Under the pieces are notes generated by a model, which searched no databases, was not told where the DNA came from, and saw only the letters and a list, made by a program, of their open reading frames with translations. Shown one piece after another: positions 21,691 to 28,868 of a stretch of DNA of 29,529 nucleotides. Location: IMG/VR virus record IMGVR_UViG_3300005101_000022, positions 1 to 29,529 of that record. One strand, given 5' to 3'. The number at the start of each line of letters is the position of its first letter. The stretch's first letter is position 1. Origin of the DNA: a virus. A program made the position numbers and the translations under genes.

Positions 21691-23738
21691 TAAAACACCC
21701 GTGAACGATATTTCCACTCTATACTGTGACGGCAATTGGGGCCACAACGCAAGCTGCCAATTGGAGCAGGATTTTTATGCCAACCCAATGACAACTCATG
21801 ATCGCAATCCTCACAGGTAACTTTATCATCAGGCCCCACATAACGCCCGACCAAATCCCCCTCTAACAAACCACTGTCCCAGTCCATAATTACATCTGCA
21901 TTTGGATAACGGGCCTTAATGTTTGTATATGATTTATAGGCATGTGCATGGTTGGCATGAATTTGGAAAATGGCACTAGCATATAAGGATACTCGATATC
22001 TAAAAGCAGCAATGGCTGATTCAATTAGGGCTTCTGCCGCATATAGAGGCATGGATTGTTGGGTTGCTTTTTGTTTTGCCTCTAAGACTTTACGTTCAAA
22101 ATCAGGGCGCAAGTGATTTCGCAAGCGATCTCGTTGCTCTGTCAGCATAGATACAATAACCACTAAGGCATCTGCATTGGGACGTTCTCCGGTAGTAGCG
22201 CGCCATGCGTTAAACGTACTTTCATAAATTTCATCTAACAATTCTTCGGCAACACGGTAGCCATGCTCAGATAAAATATCTGCTATTTCTGATTGTTCGG
22301 CACGGGCCAGGACAGCAGGAAGGTCTTTAGTGATTTTATCATAGCGCTGAATCAATAACATAGCTACATAATCTGCAAAGTCATCTGCATTACTACGATC
22401 TAAAACTTCGGCAAATTCGTATTTCTCCTCATTTTTAGATTCTTGTTTTTCATCTTGGGGTTCTTGTTTTTCGTCTTGAGATTCCTGCTTATCTTTTTTC
22501 AAATCAGGATTACGATTAGCCGCCATGTTTGCTTTCATCATGATGCCCGGCTCATCGATTTCGTGCAATCCAATTTTACGGCGCACTTCGTTTTCTGTGT
22601 CCATATCATAAGTGACAGCGCCAGAATCGAATAATTTGCGAATAACTTCGGCATAATCGCCTACATCAATTTTGGTGATTTGATCAAAATAAACTTTGGG
22701 GAATGCACCATCTTCAGGTTCAATACCATTAAGAGCTAAAAGTCTCGGAATGGCATGTTGATTAATAATTGCTGCGATGATGGATAAATATGTATTTAGT
22801 CCTTTGACATAAAGGGCACTTTTATCCTTGACCATAGCGTGAGATCCAGCATCCCCACCGCCCAGCAAAATGAAATCCATCAGAACAACAGTGGCAAATT
22901 CTTTTTGGTGGCGCTCAATAACCTTTCCAATATCAACCGGCATTCTACCGTTGGGCATTTCATACCGAAATTCATATCCGTCAGGTTCAACTAGGCCCAT
23001 ATCATCGCCTAGCTTGATATTTCGTACTACCTTTTCTGCTGCTGCGTAACCAGGATCATCCTCATCTACATCTGGGGGCAATTTCATAACGGGCGTACCG
23101 GCCATTCGCTCGCATACAATCGCTTCTTGAATAGATAAATTTTTAATAAAAAACCAGGGTGCATATGCGCCCTCGAAAATACTGCGCCCTTCAGGATTGT
23201 TCTTTCCTACACCGGTAGTTGTAAAGTGTAATAATTTTTCAATGGGGATCTCAACATCACCTCTGTCGGTGCGTTGTCGCATTCCTTGCAATCCACCATT
23301 TTCATCAAAAATCCAACGATCAAGCGTTACGGGGTGTCTTGGGGCCCACTTCTTCCATCCAATCTTGCCGTCATTGCGCTCTTTATAAACAATTTCAACA
23401 TCGAAGAAACCATAGGTCAAGAAGTGAACAATATCCCCCATGACCTCTTGCCATGATTTCGACATATCATTAAGACAGTGCTCAATAAAATCAGCAATCT
23501 CTATATCTTCATCGTCTTGGCTAGCCGGCGTAACGTGGATATCAGCGCCACGCAAAAAGATAGATGTGGTTTGCAAAACTGCCGCACCAGTTGAATCCAT
23601 GCGCGCCATTTCATCATAGGTTTGTACGCGTTTCGCGCTGGTGCGTAAATCATTGATCCATTGCTCAGATACTCTACCATGCCATTCGTCTAGACCGGTG
23701 TATCCGAGCTCTCTCGCTGCTTTAATCTTTTGTACCAT
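21690..23738 (-). CDS. Portal protein (DUF935/Mu gp29-like) fused to MuF-like minor head domain
   Basis: A 682-residue protein. Residues about 1-405 resemble DUF935/Mu gp29 portals: MARMDSTGAAVLQTTSIFLR (44-63), SWQEVMGDIVHFLTYGFFDV, FTTTGVGKNNPEGRSIFEGA, and the wing/stem part with ATVVLMDFILLGGGDAGSH. A hydrophilic linker at about 413-434 is three 7-residue repeats (KQESQDE, KQEPQDE, KQESKNE). The helical C-terminal region (about 440-682) ends with C642, C645, C665, C669 and H671 (KVTCEDCDHELSLGWHK, then SLRCGPNCRHSIEW), like the zinc-type end of MuF/minor head proteins. Portals form the packaging ring; MuF proteins bind to it inside the capsid. No separate MuF gene follows. The next gene upstream is holin-like. 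Confidence 0.85.
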   Translation of the reverse strand: MVQKIKAARELGYTGLDEWHGRVSEQWINDLRTSAKRVQTYDEMARMDSTGAAVLQTTSIFLRGADIHVTPASQDDEDIEIADFIEHCLNDMSKSWQEVMGDIVHFLTYGFFDVEIVYKERNDGKIGWKKWAPRHPVTLDRWIFDENGGLQGMRQRTDRGDVEIPIEKLLHFTTTGVGKNNPEGRSIFEGAYAPWFFIKNLSIQEAIVCERMAGTPVMKLPPDVDEDDPGYAAAEKVVRNIKLGDDMGLVEPDGYEFRYEMPNGRMPVDIGKVIERHQKEFATVVLMDFILLGGGDAGSHAMVKDKSALYVKGLNTYLSIIAAIINQHAIPRLLALNGIEPEDGAFPKVYFDQITKIDVGDYAEVIRKLFDSGAVTYDMDTENEVRRKIGLHEIDEPGIMMKANMAANRNPDLKKDKQESQDEKQEPQDEKQESKNEEKYEFAEVLDRSNADDFADYVAMLLIQRYDKITKDLPAVLARAEQSEIADILSEHGYRVAEELLDEIYESTFNAWRATTGERPNADALVVIVSMLTEQRDRLRNHLRPDFERKVLEAKQKATQQSMPLYAAEALIESAIAAFRYRVSLYASAIFQIHANHAHAYKSYTNIKARYPNADVIMDWDSGLLEGDLVGRYVGPDDKVTCEDCDHELSLGWHKNPAPIGSLRCGPNCRHSIEWKYRSRVF
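22440..22502 (-). repeat. Three 21-base tandem repeats in the portal linker
   Basis: A unit close to TTCTTGTTTTTC(A/G)TCTTG on the plus strand recurs every 21 bases (from 22440, 22461 and about 22482). It encodes the 7-residue acidic/polar linker repeats KQE(S/P)QDE in the portal fusion protein. Copies are imperfect, and the third is the most diverged. Confidence 0.7.
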
Positions 23739-23751
23739 GTTGCTCCTCAGA

Positions 23752-23775
23752 GGGGTGGTAGTAATTTACCACCCC
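23752..23775 (-). other. Perfect 9-base-pair hairpin ahead of the portal gene
   Basis: GGGGTGGTA (23752-23760) and TACCACCCC (23767-23775) are perfect inverted repeats with a 6-base loop, lying between the holin-like gene and the portal ATG (23738). On the transcribed strand the hairpin ends just before the GAGGAG ribosome site and has no T-run after it. It is therefore probably an mRNA processing, stability or translation-control element, not a rho-independent terminator. Confidence 0.65.
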
Positions 23776-23781
23776 CTGCTA

Positions 23782-24081
23782 TTATTCGGCTTTATCGAAT
23801 TTGTGCGCAACCTGAGATCCTAGATAAATTGATAATCCAATTTTCAAGCCGGTATATAATGAGCGGAAGTAAGGAGTTAGCTCTACTAATATATCTTTGG
23901 GTACAACACCCAATACTAACTGCGCTAAGACCGGCAGTCCAACCATCAAGCCAACAGTAATATATATCTTAGCCTGAGAACTTAATTTCTCGAATTTTCG
24001 GACACGCTCCAATAAAAATGCTAGCCCGCCGCCCGCTGAAAGAAATGTTAAAAACTCAATAAGTGTAGGTGTATTTTCCAT
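23782..24081 (-). CDS. Small membrane protein, holin-like
   Basis: A 99-residue protein with hydrophobic segments at about 7-26 (LIEFLTFLSAGGGLAFLLER), 37-60 (KIYITVGLMVGLPVLAQLVL) and 74-90 (YTGLKIGLSIYLGSQVA). Charged turns lie between them, with a charged C-terminus. The size and segment number fit a class I holin, which would open the inner membrane at lysis. It lies between terminase large subunit and portal, which is not the usual lysis position, and no endolysin is seen in the window. A packaging- or head-related membrane protein is therefore an alternative. Confidence 0.6.
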   Translation of the reverse strand: MENTPTLIEFLTFLSAGGGLAFLLERVRKFEKLSSQAKIYITVGLMVGLPVLAQLVLGVVPKDILVELTPYFRSLYTGLKIGLSIYLGSQVAHKFDKAE

Positions 24082-24092
24082 CTTTGAATCTC

Positions 24093-25748
24093 CTATCTAT
24101 GTGGGTTCCATTTATTACTTATATTTGAATAATTGCGCCATCCACCGGTACCAGACATTTGTCTGTCTGGATTCGGCAATGTACTGAATTTTTGTCTTCC
24201 GCCAACGATGGCATAACGCAAAGCATCGGCAAAGTCTCCCCCTTTGTTGGCCGGCCTATCGTGATCATATACCCCCTTAATTTGTTTACATTGGTATACA
24301 TTCGATATAACATTATCTAACATCGGGCAGCGCTCTGGATCAATGAACAGCTGTGAAACTCCGGCGTTATTTCTAATTAAATCGCGAATAACACCTAACC
24401 CATAAGCAACATTATAAACTTCCTTAGGAATGGTTTTCCCATGCAGATCCCTGGGCCAATCGCTCATTAAATCTTCCGCTGCCTTCTCAGCCCAGAAAAC
24501 GTTTAAATGCAAACCAAACTCCTCAAGCATTTGGTATTTAAGTCTTTGCGCTGCCTGAATGAGCTTATTGGGCGTACTGCTGTTATTATGCCATTCGGCA
24601 ATAGCCCAACGCTCAATAATTTCCTCTCCGTTATATACACGCGGCGGGCGCTCAGCAATTACAACAATGCGCCCCCTACTCCGCTGGTCAACTCCAGCAT
24701 AACAACTCCACTTCGAAAGATCCTCGGCATCCTCTGGGGGAAATGTTCTGCGATTGTCATCGCTGTATTGCGGATACACTAATCCTTGTTTAGACCCAGT
24801 TAATAAAAGATATTGTAAAGCAAAGTTATCTGCGCTTGTAGTTAAAAATTTTGTTACTACATCGCGATAACTATAATGTCCGTTTGCTTCCGCGCCGCGC
24901 CCTTTACAAAGCTCCTCTTCTTTCCCTGTATAGGGGTTGTTCCATTTATATAAGGGGCACTTTTCACATTCTGTTGGATATTCGTATCCACAAGATTGCA
25001 TGACATCGAAAATATCAAATTCATAAATAGCAATACCTTTTTCTTCGGCATCATCGATCATATCTTGCATTGTACCGGTAGAATGATATTGACTAGAAGC
25101 CATGACGATGAGAGATTCATAACCATTCTTTGACATAGGCATCTGTAAAGCAGTATCCAATACTAGCTTGTCCATATGGTCAATCTCATCAGCTAGAAGT
25201 ACTTGTGGGTGTGGGCCAGATACAGAACGAATAGAACCGCCGGTTCGAATCTCTAATTTACTTTGGTTCGTTAATACAGTTTTACTTACTTTCGGCTCAT
25301 CACCTAACAACTTGCTAAAATATGGCTTATGAATCATGCCAGAGATGCCATCAGAGCCTGGATCGCCAGCATAGTAGGCATATCCGTCTCTGGATTGCCC
25401 CTCGGTTCCCCCGATGTATACAATACTTATTTTCTTTTTAAAGACCGTTAGCAAAACTTCTAAGATCGCTAAAGATAAAGTCTTACCACCGCCGCGGCAA
25501 CCGCGGACTAGAATTAAACCGGTGCGCCCGAAAAAGGCATCTGCAATGAATTGAAACGGTGTTTTGTGTCCCTCGGTAGTTGGTTCGCGCACCATATCGA
25601 AACCCAAAACATCACGAATCCAAGTATGTAGTTCATCATTGTCTTGCGGTTCTACTAGGGCCTTATCGGACGTGCGTCTTTCTATTTCAGATTTTAGGTC
25701 TTGGAGTAATTGCCGTGCTATTTTTTCTTCGTATTCATTACTCTGCAT
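24093..25748 (-). CDS. Terminase large subunit
   Basis: ATPase-nuclease that pumps DNA into proheads and cuts it. Numbered from the alternative upstream ATG at 25754: Walker A GCRGGGKT (85-92), Walker B VLLADEID (185-192), coupling motif ASSQYHSTG (219-227), nuclease domain opening YAGVDQRSRG with D356 and a final nuclease motif GGDFADALRYAI near the C-terminus. A cysteine cluster (C255, C263, C266, C283; CEKCPLYKW) lies between ATPase and nuclease domains and may bind metal. The ATG at 25748 is favoured because GAGG sits 6 bases before it; the one at 25754 would leave no spacer. The gene overlaps the small subunit gene by 11 bases. Confidence 0.93.
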   Translation of the reverse strand: MQSNEYEEKIARQLLQDLKSEIERRTSDKALVEPQDNDELHTWIRDVLGFDMVREPTTEGHKTPFQFIADAFFGRTGLILVRGCRGGGKTLSLAILEVLLTVFKKKISIVYIGGTEGQSRDGYAYYAGDPGSDGISGMIHKPYFSKLLGDEPKVSKTVLTNQSKLEIRTGGSIRSVSGPHPQVLLADEIDHMDKLVLDTALQMPMSKNGYESLIVMASSQYHSTGTMQDMIDDAEEKGIAIYEFDIFDVMQSCGYEYPTECEKCPLYKWNNPYTGKEEELCKGRGAEANGHYSYRDVVTKFLTTSADNFALQYLLLTGSKQGLVYPQYSDDNRRTFPPEDAEDLSKWSCYAGVDQRSRGRIVVIAERPPRVYNGEEIIERWAIAEWHNNSSTPNKLIQAAQRLKYQMLEEFGLHLNVFWAEKAAEDLMSDWPRDLHGKTIPKEVYNVAYGLGVIRDLIRNNAGVSQLFIDPERCPMLDNVISNVYQCKQIKGVYDHDRPANKGGDFADALRYAIVGGRQKFSTLPNPDRQMSGTGGWRNYSNISNKWNPHR

Positions 25749-26283
25749 CAGCATCCTCTACTGGCAATGCCTCGACATCAATAATGTCACCAATGCCATG
25801 CCCCTGACTTAATGCATCTTGTACGCGCTGTACCATAATACGTAAATCATTATCAGACAAATCTGACAAATCAAATATTTGTTTGGCGTCTACGTTAGTT
25901 TGAGAGATATTAACATTGGTGCCCGCAGAAGGCTTAGTAATACTATGTGCGATTTTAATTAAATCCGCAGGGTCTTTATCAGTAAGAGGTTGTCCGGCCA
26001 TTCGCCTGCGCTCCATGCGCTCTTCAAGCATGGTTTGCAAATAGGCGACTTGCCGTACTGGGTTAGCTAATGGTACACGCTGTAATCTTTCATTTAGTTT
26101 TTTTTGAAAGCGCCTCGCGGTATCAGTATTCCCGCGCATTAAGTGATATATATATGATTCACTACAATCGCAGGCTTCTGCTACATCAGATGCATCTCCG
26201 GCCAATAAAGTGCCACCACGCGCTACCATTTCTTCTAATACGGCTAATTGTTTTTCTGTTAATGGTTTAATCGGTGCGGCCAT
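25738..26283 (-). CDS. Terminase small subunit
   Basis: A 181-residue protein that is first in the minus-strand operon and overlaps the large subunit gene. A helix-turn-helix lies in the N-terminal third (DASDVAEACDCSESYIYHLM, 30-49), as in DNA-recognition domains of small terminases. A helical oligomerisation region follows (LQTMLEERMERRRMAGQPLT) and the C-terminus is acidic (DVEALPVEDADAE), usual for the part contacting the large subunit. It recognises the packaging site and regulates the motor. A GGAG site lies 8 bases ahead of the ATG. Confidence 0.82.
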   Translation of the reverse strand: MAAPIKPLTEKQLAVLEEMVARGGTLLAGDASDVAEACDCSESYIYHLMRGNTDTARRFQKKLNERLQRVPLANPVRQVAYLQTMLEERMERRRMAGQPLTDKDPADLIKIAHSITKPSAGTNVNISQTNVDAKQIFDLSDLSDNDLRIMVQRVQDALSQGHGIGDIIDVEALPVEDADAE

Positions 26284-26297
26284 TTAGTCTCCATTCG

Positions 26298-26310
26298 TTG
26301 TAAGATTATA
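26298..26310 (-). promoter_or_regulatory. Probable promoter of the minus-strand terminase/structural operon
   Basis: A consensus TATAAT on the minus strand (plus-strand ATTATA at 26305-26310) lies 21 bases ahead of the terminase small subunit ATG. No convincing -35 box is visible, so an activator or phage factor may be needed. The leader would be about 15 bases and carries GGAG. Confidence 0.45.
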
Positions 26311-26394
26311 CATATCATAATATATTAAATAGACTACCGTAAAGGTTAAACAATTTGTCTAAATATAAATTTGCAAGATGTAATACATATAACC

Positions 26395-26413
26395 GTAAAA
26401 CCATTGCTTTTAC
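26395..26413. promoter_or_regulatory. Operator-like inverted repeat over the plus-strand -35 region
   Basis: GTAAAA (26395-26400) and TTTTAC (26408-26413) form an inverted repeat with a 7-base centre that overlaps the -35 box. ACCGTAAA occurs twice in this spacer (26336-26343 and 26392-26399), the second copy running into the left arm. A repressor or activator site is plausible. Confidence 0.4.
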
Positions 26414-26437
26414 ACACTTTTATGATATAATCTAATC
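26404..26437 (+). promoter_or_regulatory. Promoter of the plus-strand operon, probably giving a leaderless mRNA
   Basis: A -35-like TTGCTT (26404-26409) and perfect -10 TATAAT (26426-26431) are separated by 16 bases. The expected start is at about 26438, which is the A of the HNH gene ATG. No ribosome site exists between the -10 box and ATG. This fits leaderless translation. Confidence 0.6.
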
Positions 26438-26782
26438 ATGGGAAAACGAAAGAAAATAGTTAAAGCGTTAAAAGAAGATTTGGATGTCAGAGTTTTTAAC
26501 CGAGATCGCGGCTTATGTTTTCGTTGTTTGCATTTGTTCAATAAAAAGCGCTACGCCTGGGAAGTCCACGAACTAATTTCAAAATCACATTGGGCGACTC
26601 CTGATCTGCCGCGCTGTTTGCAGCCTAAGAATGCAATCTCTATATGCCGGGAATGTCATAATGAGATTCAAGGCATTAGAGAACATACAGCCGAGATGTT
26701 TAGGTTACTTGAAAAAATATATGGATACGACTATTCAAGTAGCCCGTTCAATATGTATATGAATTGGGGTGAGAATGAGTAG
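26438..26782 (+). CDS. HNH endonuclease (terminase-associated type)
   Basis: A 114-residue protein with a beta-beta-alpha metal HNH fold. Zinc ligands are C27 and C30 (CFRC) and C70 and C73 (ICRECH). Active-site residues would be H44 (VHELISKS), N65 (PKNAISI) and H74. HNH proteins encoded next to terminase, such as HK97 gp74, are known to stimulate terminase cleavage in cos-type phages. Here the gene lies beside the terminase but on the opposite strand and first in a different operon. The start has no ribosome site and fits a leaderless message. A homing-nuclease role is less likely because the gene is the head of an operon. Confidence 0.82.
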   Translation: MGKRKKIVKALKEDLDVRVFNRDRGLCFRCLHLFNKKRYAWEVHELISKSHWATPDLPRCLQPKNAISICRECHNEIQGIREHTAEMFRLLEKIYGYDYSSSPFNMYMNWGENE

Positions 26783-28187
26783 CTGGTGGAATGAAACAAT
26801 AGACGGCCTAGGGGTTACCGCGGAAGAGTATTTACGTAACAATTGGGAGGATATCAGCGATAGACAAATTGCAGAAAATTTAGAAGAACTTACAGGACAA
26901 AGTGTAAGCAAGCAAGCAGTACGCAGCAAGCGACGACGCATTGATCTGACTTATGCGCCAGGCGAAGAGCCTGATACATTAGAAGATGGCGAAACCCGTT
27001 TTGTGCAACGTAATAACAATATCGCATATGCAATTACCGCAGATAATGCAATTAAAACAGAAGAGCAGTTAATTGAAGCCTGCAATGTAGATCTCGAAAG
27101 GTGGACTAGAACTAGAGCCATTTTCAATACCTGGACAACTACCATGAAGGGGCCCGACAAAATGCCTCTTCAAGTGCACAACTGGCAAATCAAGGTCTAT
27201 TTCCGGGCTAAAGAGCCAGAGCTTGAATTCCCAGTTGTACAGCCCATCAATCCTGATTTTGTTTATTCGGATATAAAGAAACCGCAACCGCTTGATGGCA
27301 ATATCTTATCTATGGTGATTAGTGATCCTCATTTTGGGTTTCTTAAGAATGTTAAAAATGCCAAATTAAAGCCGTTTCATGACCGCGAGGCGCTGAGCAT
27401 TGCAGTGCAGGCGGCAAAAGAAAAACAGCCAGATCGTATTGATGTAGTCGGGGACTTATTAGATCTACCAGAGTGGGGTACATATACTAAAAAACCAGAA
27501 TTCATACAAACCACTATGCCCTCACTGCTTGAGGCCCACTATTGGCTGTTGGCTTTACGCAACGCCTGCCCAGAAGCGCGTATTATTTTGCACAAAGGTA
27601 ATCATGAGGATCGTGTACAGCGTGCTATTTATGATCACTTCGAAGCGGCGTCTGGTATCAAGCGGGTTGATATGTTGGATGGTTATGATGCCTTTTCTAT
27701 TCCTTTTTTGCTAGCCCTAGATAAAATTGGGGTTGAATGGGCAGAAGATGAAAAGGATTCCGCTGGTTGGATGGCAGAGGATATCAACGGCAGGCATGGT
27801 GATACGGCCCGCAAAAATCCTGGTGCTAGCGCGAGGGCCCTGTTAGACGAGGGGTCTGAGTCTAAGGTCGCTGGGCACAACCATCGTGTTGAGATGGTAC
27901 ATGACACTCAATGGGGGCGTAACTCTTATACGCCGAAATTCGCAGCCACCTTTGGTTGTATGTGTCATCTAGACGGACGTGTGCCAGGAACCAAGCTGCG
28001 TCAGAATTGGCAAAAGGGATTTGGATTCATGGAGTATAATACGAATCTAAGGCAACAGGGTATTAAATATCATACGTTACAATTTGTTTTGATTCATCGC
28101 GGGCAAGCAGTAATTGATGGGAAAACATATCAAGGTAAAAGCCATATTGAGGAAATTGCCCAATTAGACCCTGAGTACAATTGGTAA
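26775..28187 (+). CDS. Calcineurin-like metallophosphoesterase with N-terminal helix-turn-helix region
   Basis: A 470-residue protein starting at the ATG at 26775, behind a GGGGTGAG ribosome site and overlapping the HNH stop by 8 bases. A GTG at 26769 is the weaker alternative. Residues about 15-55 look like a DNA-binding helix-turn-helix (EDISDRQIAENLEELTGQSV). The phosphoesterase part has all the usual metal motifs: SDPHFG (D184, H186), GDLLD (D227), GNHED (N276, H277) and GHNH (H368, H370). It should bind two metal ions and cut phosphodiesters. Because the next genes include a nuclease and a RecA-like protein, an Mre11/SbcD-like DNA-processing role is possible, but no capping or coiled-coil partner is seen. 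Confidence 0.85.
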   Translation: MSSWWNETIDGLGVTAEEYLRNNWEDISDRQIAENLEELTGQSVSKQAVRSKRRRIDLTYAPGEEPDTLEDGETRFVQRNNNIAYAITADNAIKTEEQLIEACNVDLERWTRTRAIFNTWTTTMKGPDKMPLQVHNWQIKVYFRAKEPELEFPVVQPINPDFVYSDIKKPQPLDGNILSMVISDPHFGFLKNVKNAKLKPFHDREALSIAVQAAKEKQPDRIDVVGDLLDLPEWGTYTKKPEFIQTTMPSLLEAHYWLLALRNACPEARIILHKGNHEDRVQRAIYDHFEAASGIKRVDMLDGYDAFSIPFLLALDKIGVEWAEDEKDSAGWMAEDINGRHGDTARKNPGASARALLDEGSESKVAGHNHRVEMVHDTQWGRNSYTPKFAATFGCMCHLDGRVPGTKLRQNWQKGFGFMEYNTNLRQQGIKYHTLQFVLIHRGQAVIDGKTYQGKSHIEEIAQLDPEYNW

Positions 28188-28188
28188 A

Positions 28189-28710
28189 ATGAACGAAGCA
28201 TATATTACAACAGAGTGCAGTAGAACAATAGAGAGATATGGTTGGTATTCTGAGGTCACCCAAGATGCCACAATTTGTCCTAATTGTGGTACTTTGGTTT
28301 ATCCCAATGCCAAGCGCGGGACGTTCGATGTCCGTGTTGCTATTCCTAGATGGAACAAAAGGGATATGGCGTGGGTAGCAATAGAATTAAAATATGGCAG
28401 AACACGTATTCCATTTGATGCTATTCGTGATGCCCAGGTTAAGTGGGCCGAGGAGAAACAAGATGATTACTTGATGTGGCTGTGGTATGGAATCGGGAAA
28501 GATATACGACATAAAAAATATCCTCGCAAAACTTGGTTGTTCCCATATCGCCTATTGTCAAAATTAAAAACACAATATGATCGTAAATCAATACCATTTG
28601 ATTGTCCGCAATTAGATAAATTTGAATTACAATGGGAAGGTCATAATACGTGGTCAATTCCTAAAAAGCACTTATTTTGGAAGGAGATAGAAGCATGGGG
28701 AAAAAAGTAG
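28189..28710 (+). CDS. PD-(D/E)xK-type nuclease with N-terminal zinc finger
   Basis: A 173-residue protein one base after the phosphoesterase stop. The N-terminus holds C10 and a C30-x2-C33 pair (ICPNCGTLVY), perhaps a partial zinc site. FDVRVAI (D47), IELKYGR (E66, K68) and IRDAQVKWAEE (Q83) fit the D...ExK...Q catalytic core of the PD-(D/E)xK family, close to RecU-like Holliday-junction resolvases and VRR-NUC nucleases. The C-terminus is basic and aromatic and may bind DNA. It lies before a RecA-like gene, as expected for recombination or end processing. The exact substrate cannot be told. Confidence 0.65.
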   Translation: MNEAYITTECSRTIERYGWYSEVTQDATICPNCGTLVYPNAKRGTFDVRVAIPRWNKRDMAWVAIELKYGRTRIPFDAIRDAQVKWAEEKQDDYLMWLWYGIGKDIRHKKYPRKTWLFPYRLLSKLKTQYDRKSIPFDCPQLDKFELQWEGHNTWSIPKKHLFWKEIEAWGKK

Positions 28711-28868
28711 CACCGGTGCGCTTGGAAGAAAGCACAATAAAGGCACTCGATATGTTGGCAGAGTTTATAGGGACAAATCGATCTCAACTAATACGCAAGT
28801 ATATTCAAGTGGGAATGCACAAAGATATTGCAAACATACAAAAAGCAAAGGACAAACTGGATGAGTAA
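28695..28868 (+). CDS. Ribbon-helix-helix (CopG/Arc-like) DNA-binding protein
   Basis: A 57-residue protein from the ATG at 28695, which has AAGGAG 8 bases ahead. A TTG-started longer form (28677) is unlikely. The sequence KVAPVRLEESTIKALDMLAE (4-23), then FIGTNRSQLIRKYIQVGM (24-41), is a standard ribbon-helix-helix: one beta strand (VAPVRLE) and two helices. Such proteins dimerise and bind operators. It overlaps the nuclease gene by 16 bases and the RecA-like gene by 8. It may regulate the spacer promoter or the recombination genes. Confidence 0.78.
   Translation: MGKKVAPVRLEESTIKALDMLAEFIGTNRSQLIRKYIQVGMHKDIANIQKAKDKLDE

Noticed and set aside
26769-26774. GTG start for the phosphoesterase
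   Set aside because: The ATG six bases on has the better ribosome site GGGGTGAG at workable spacing; the GTG has none.
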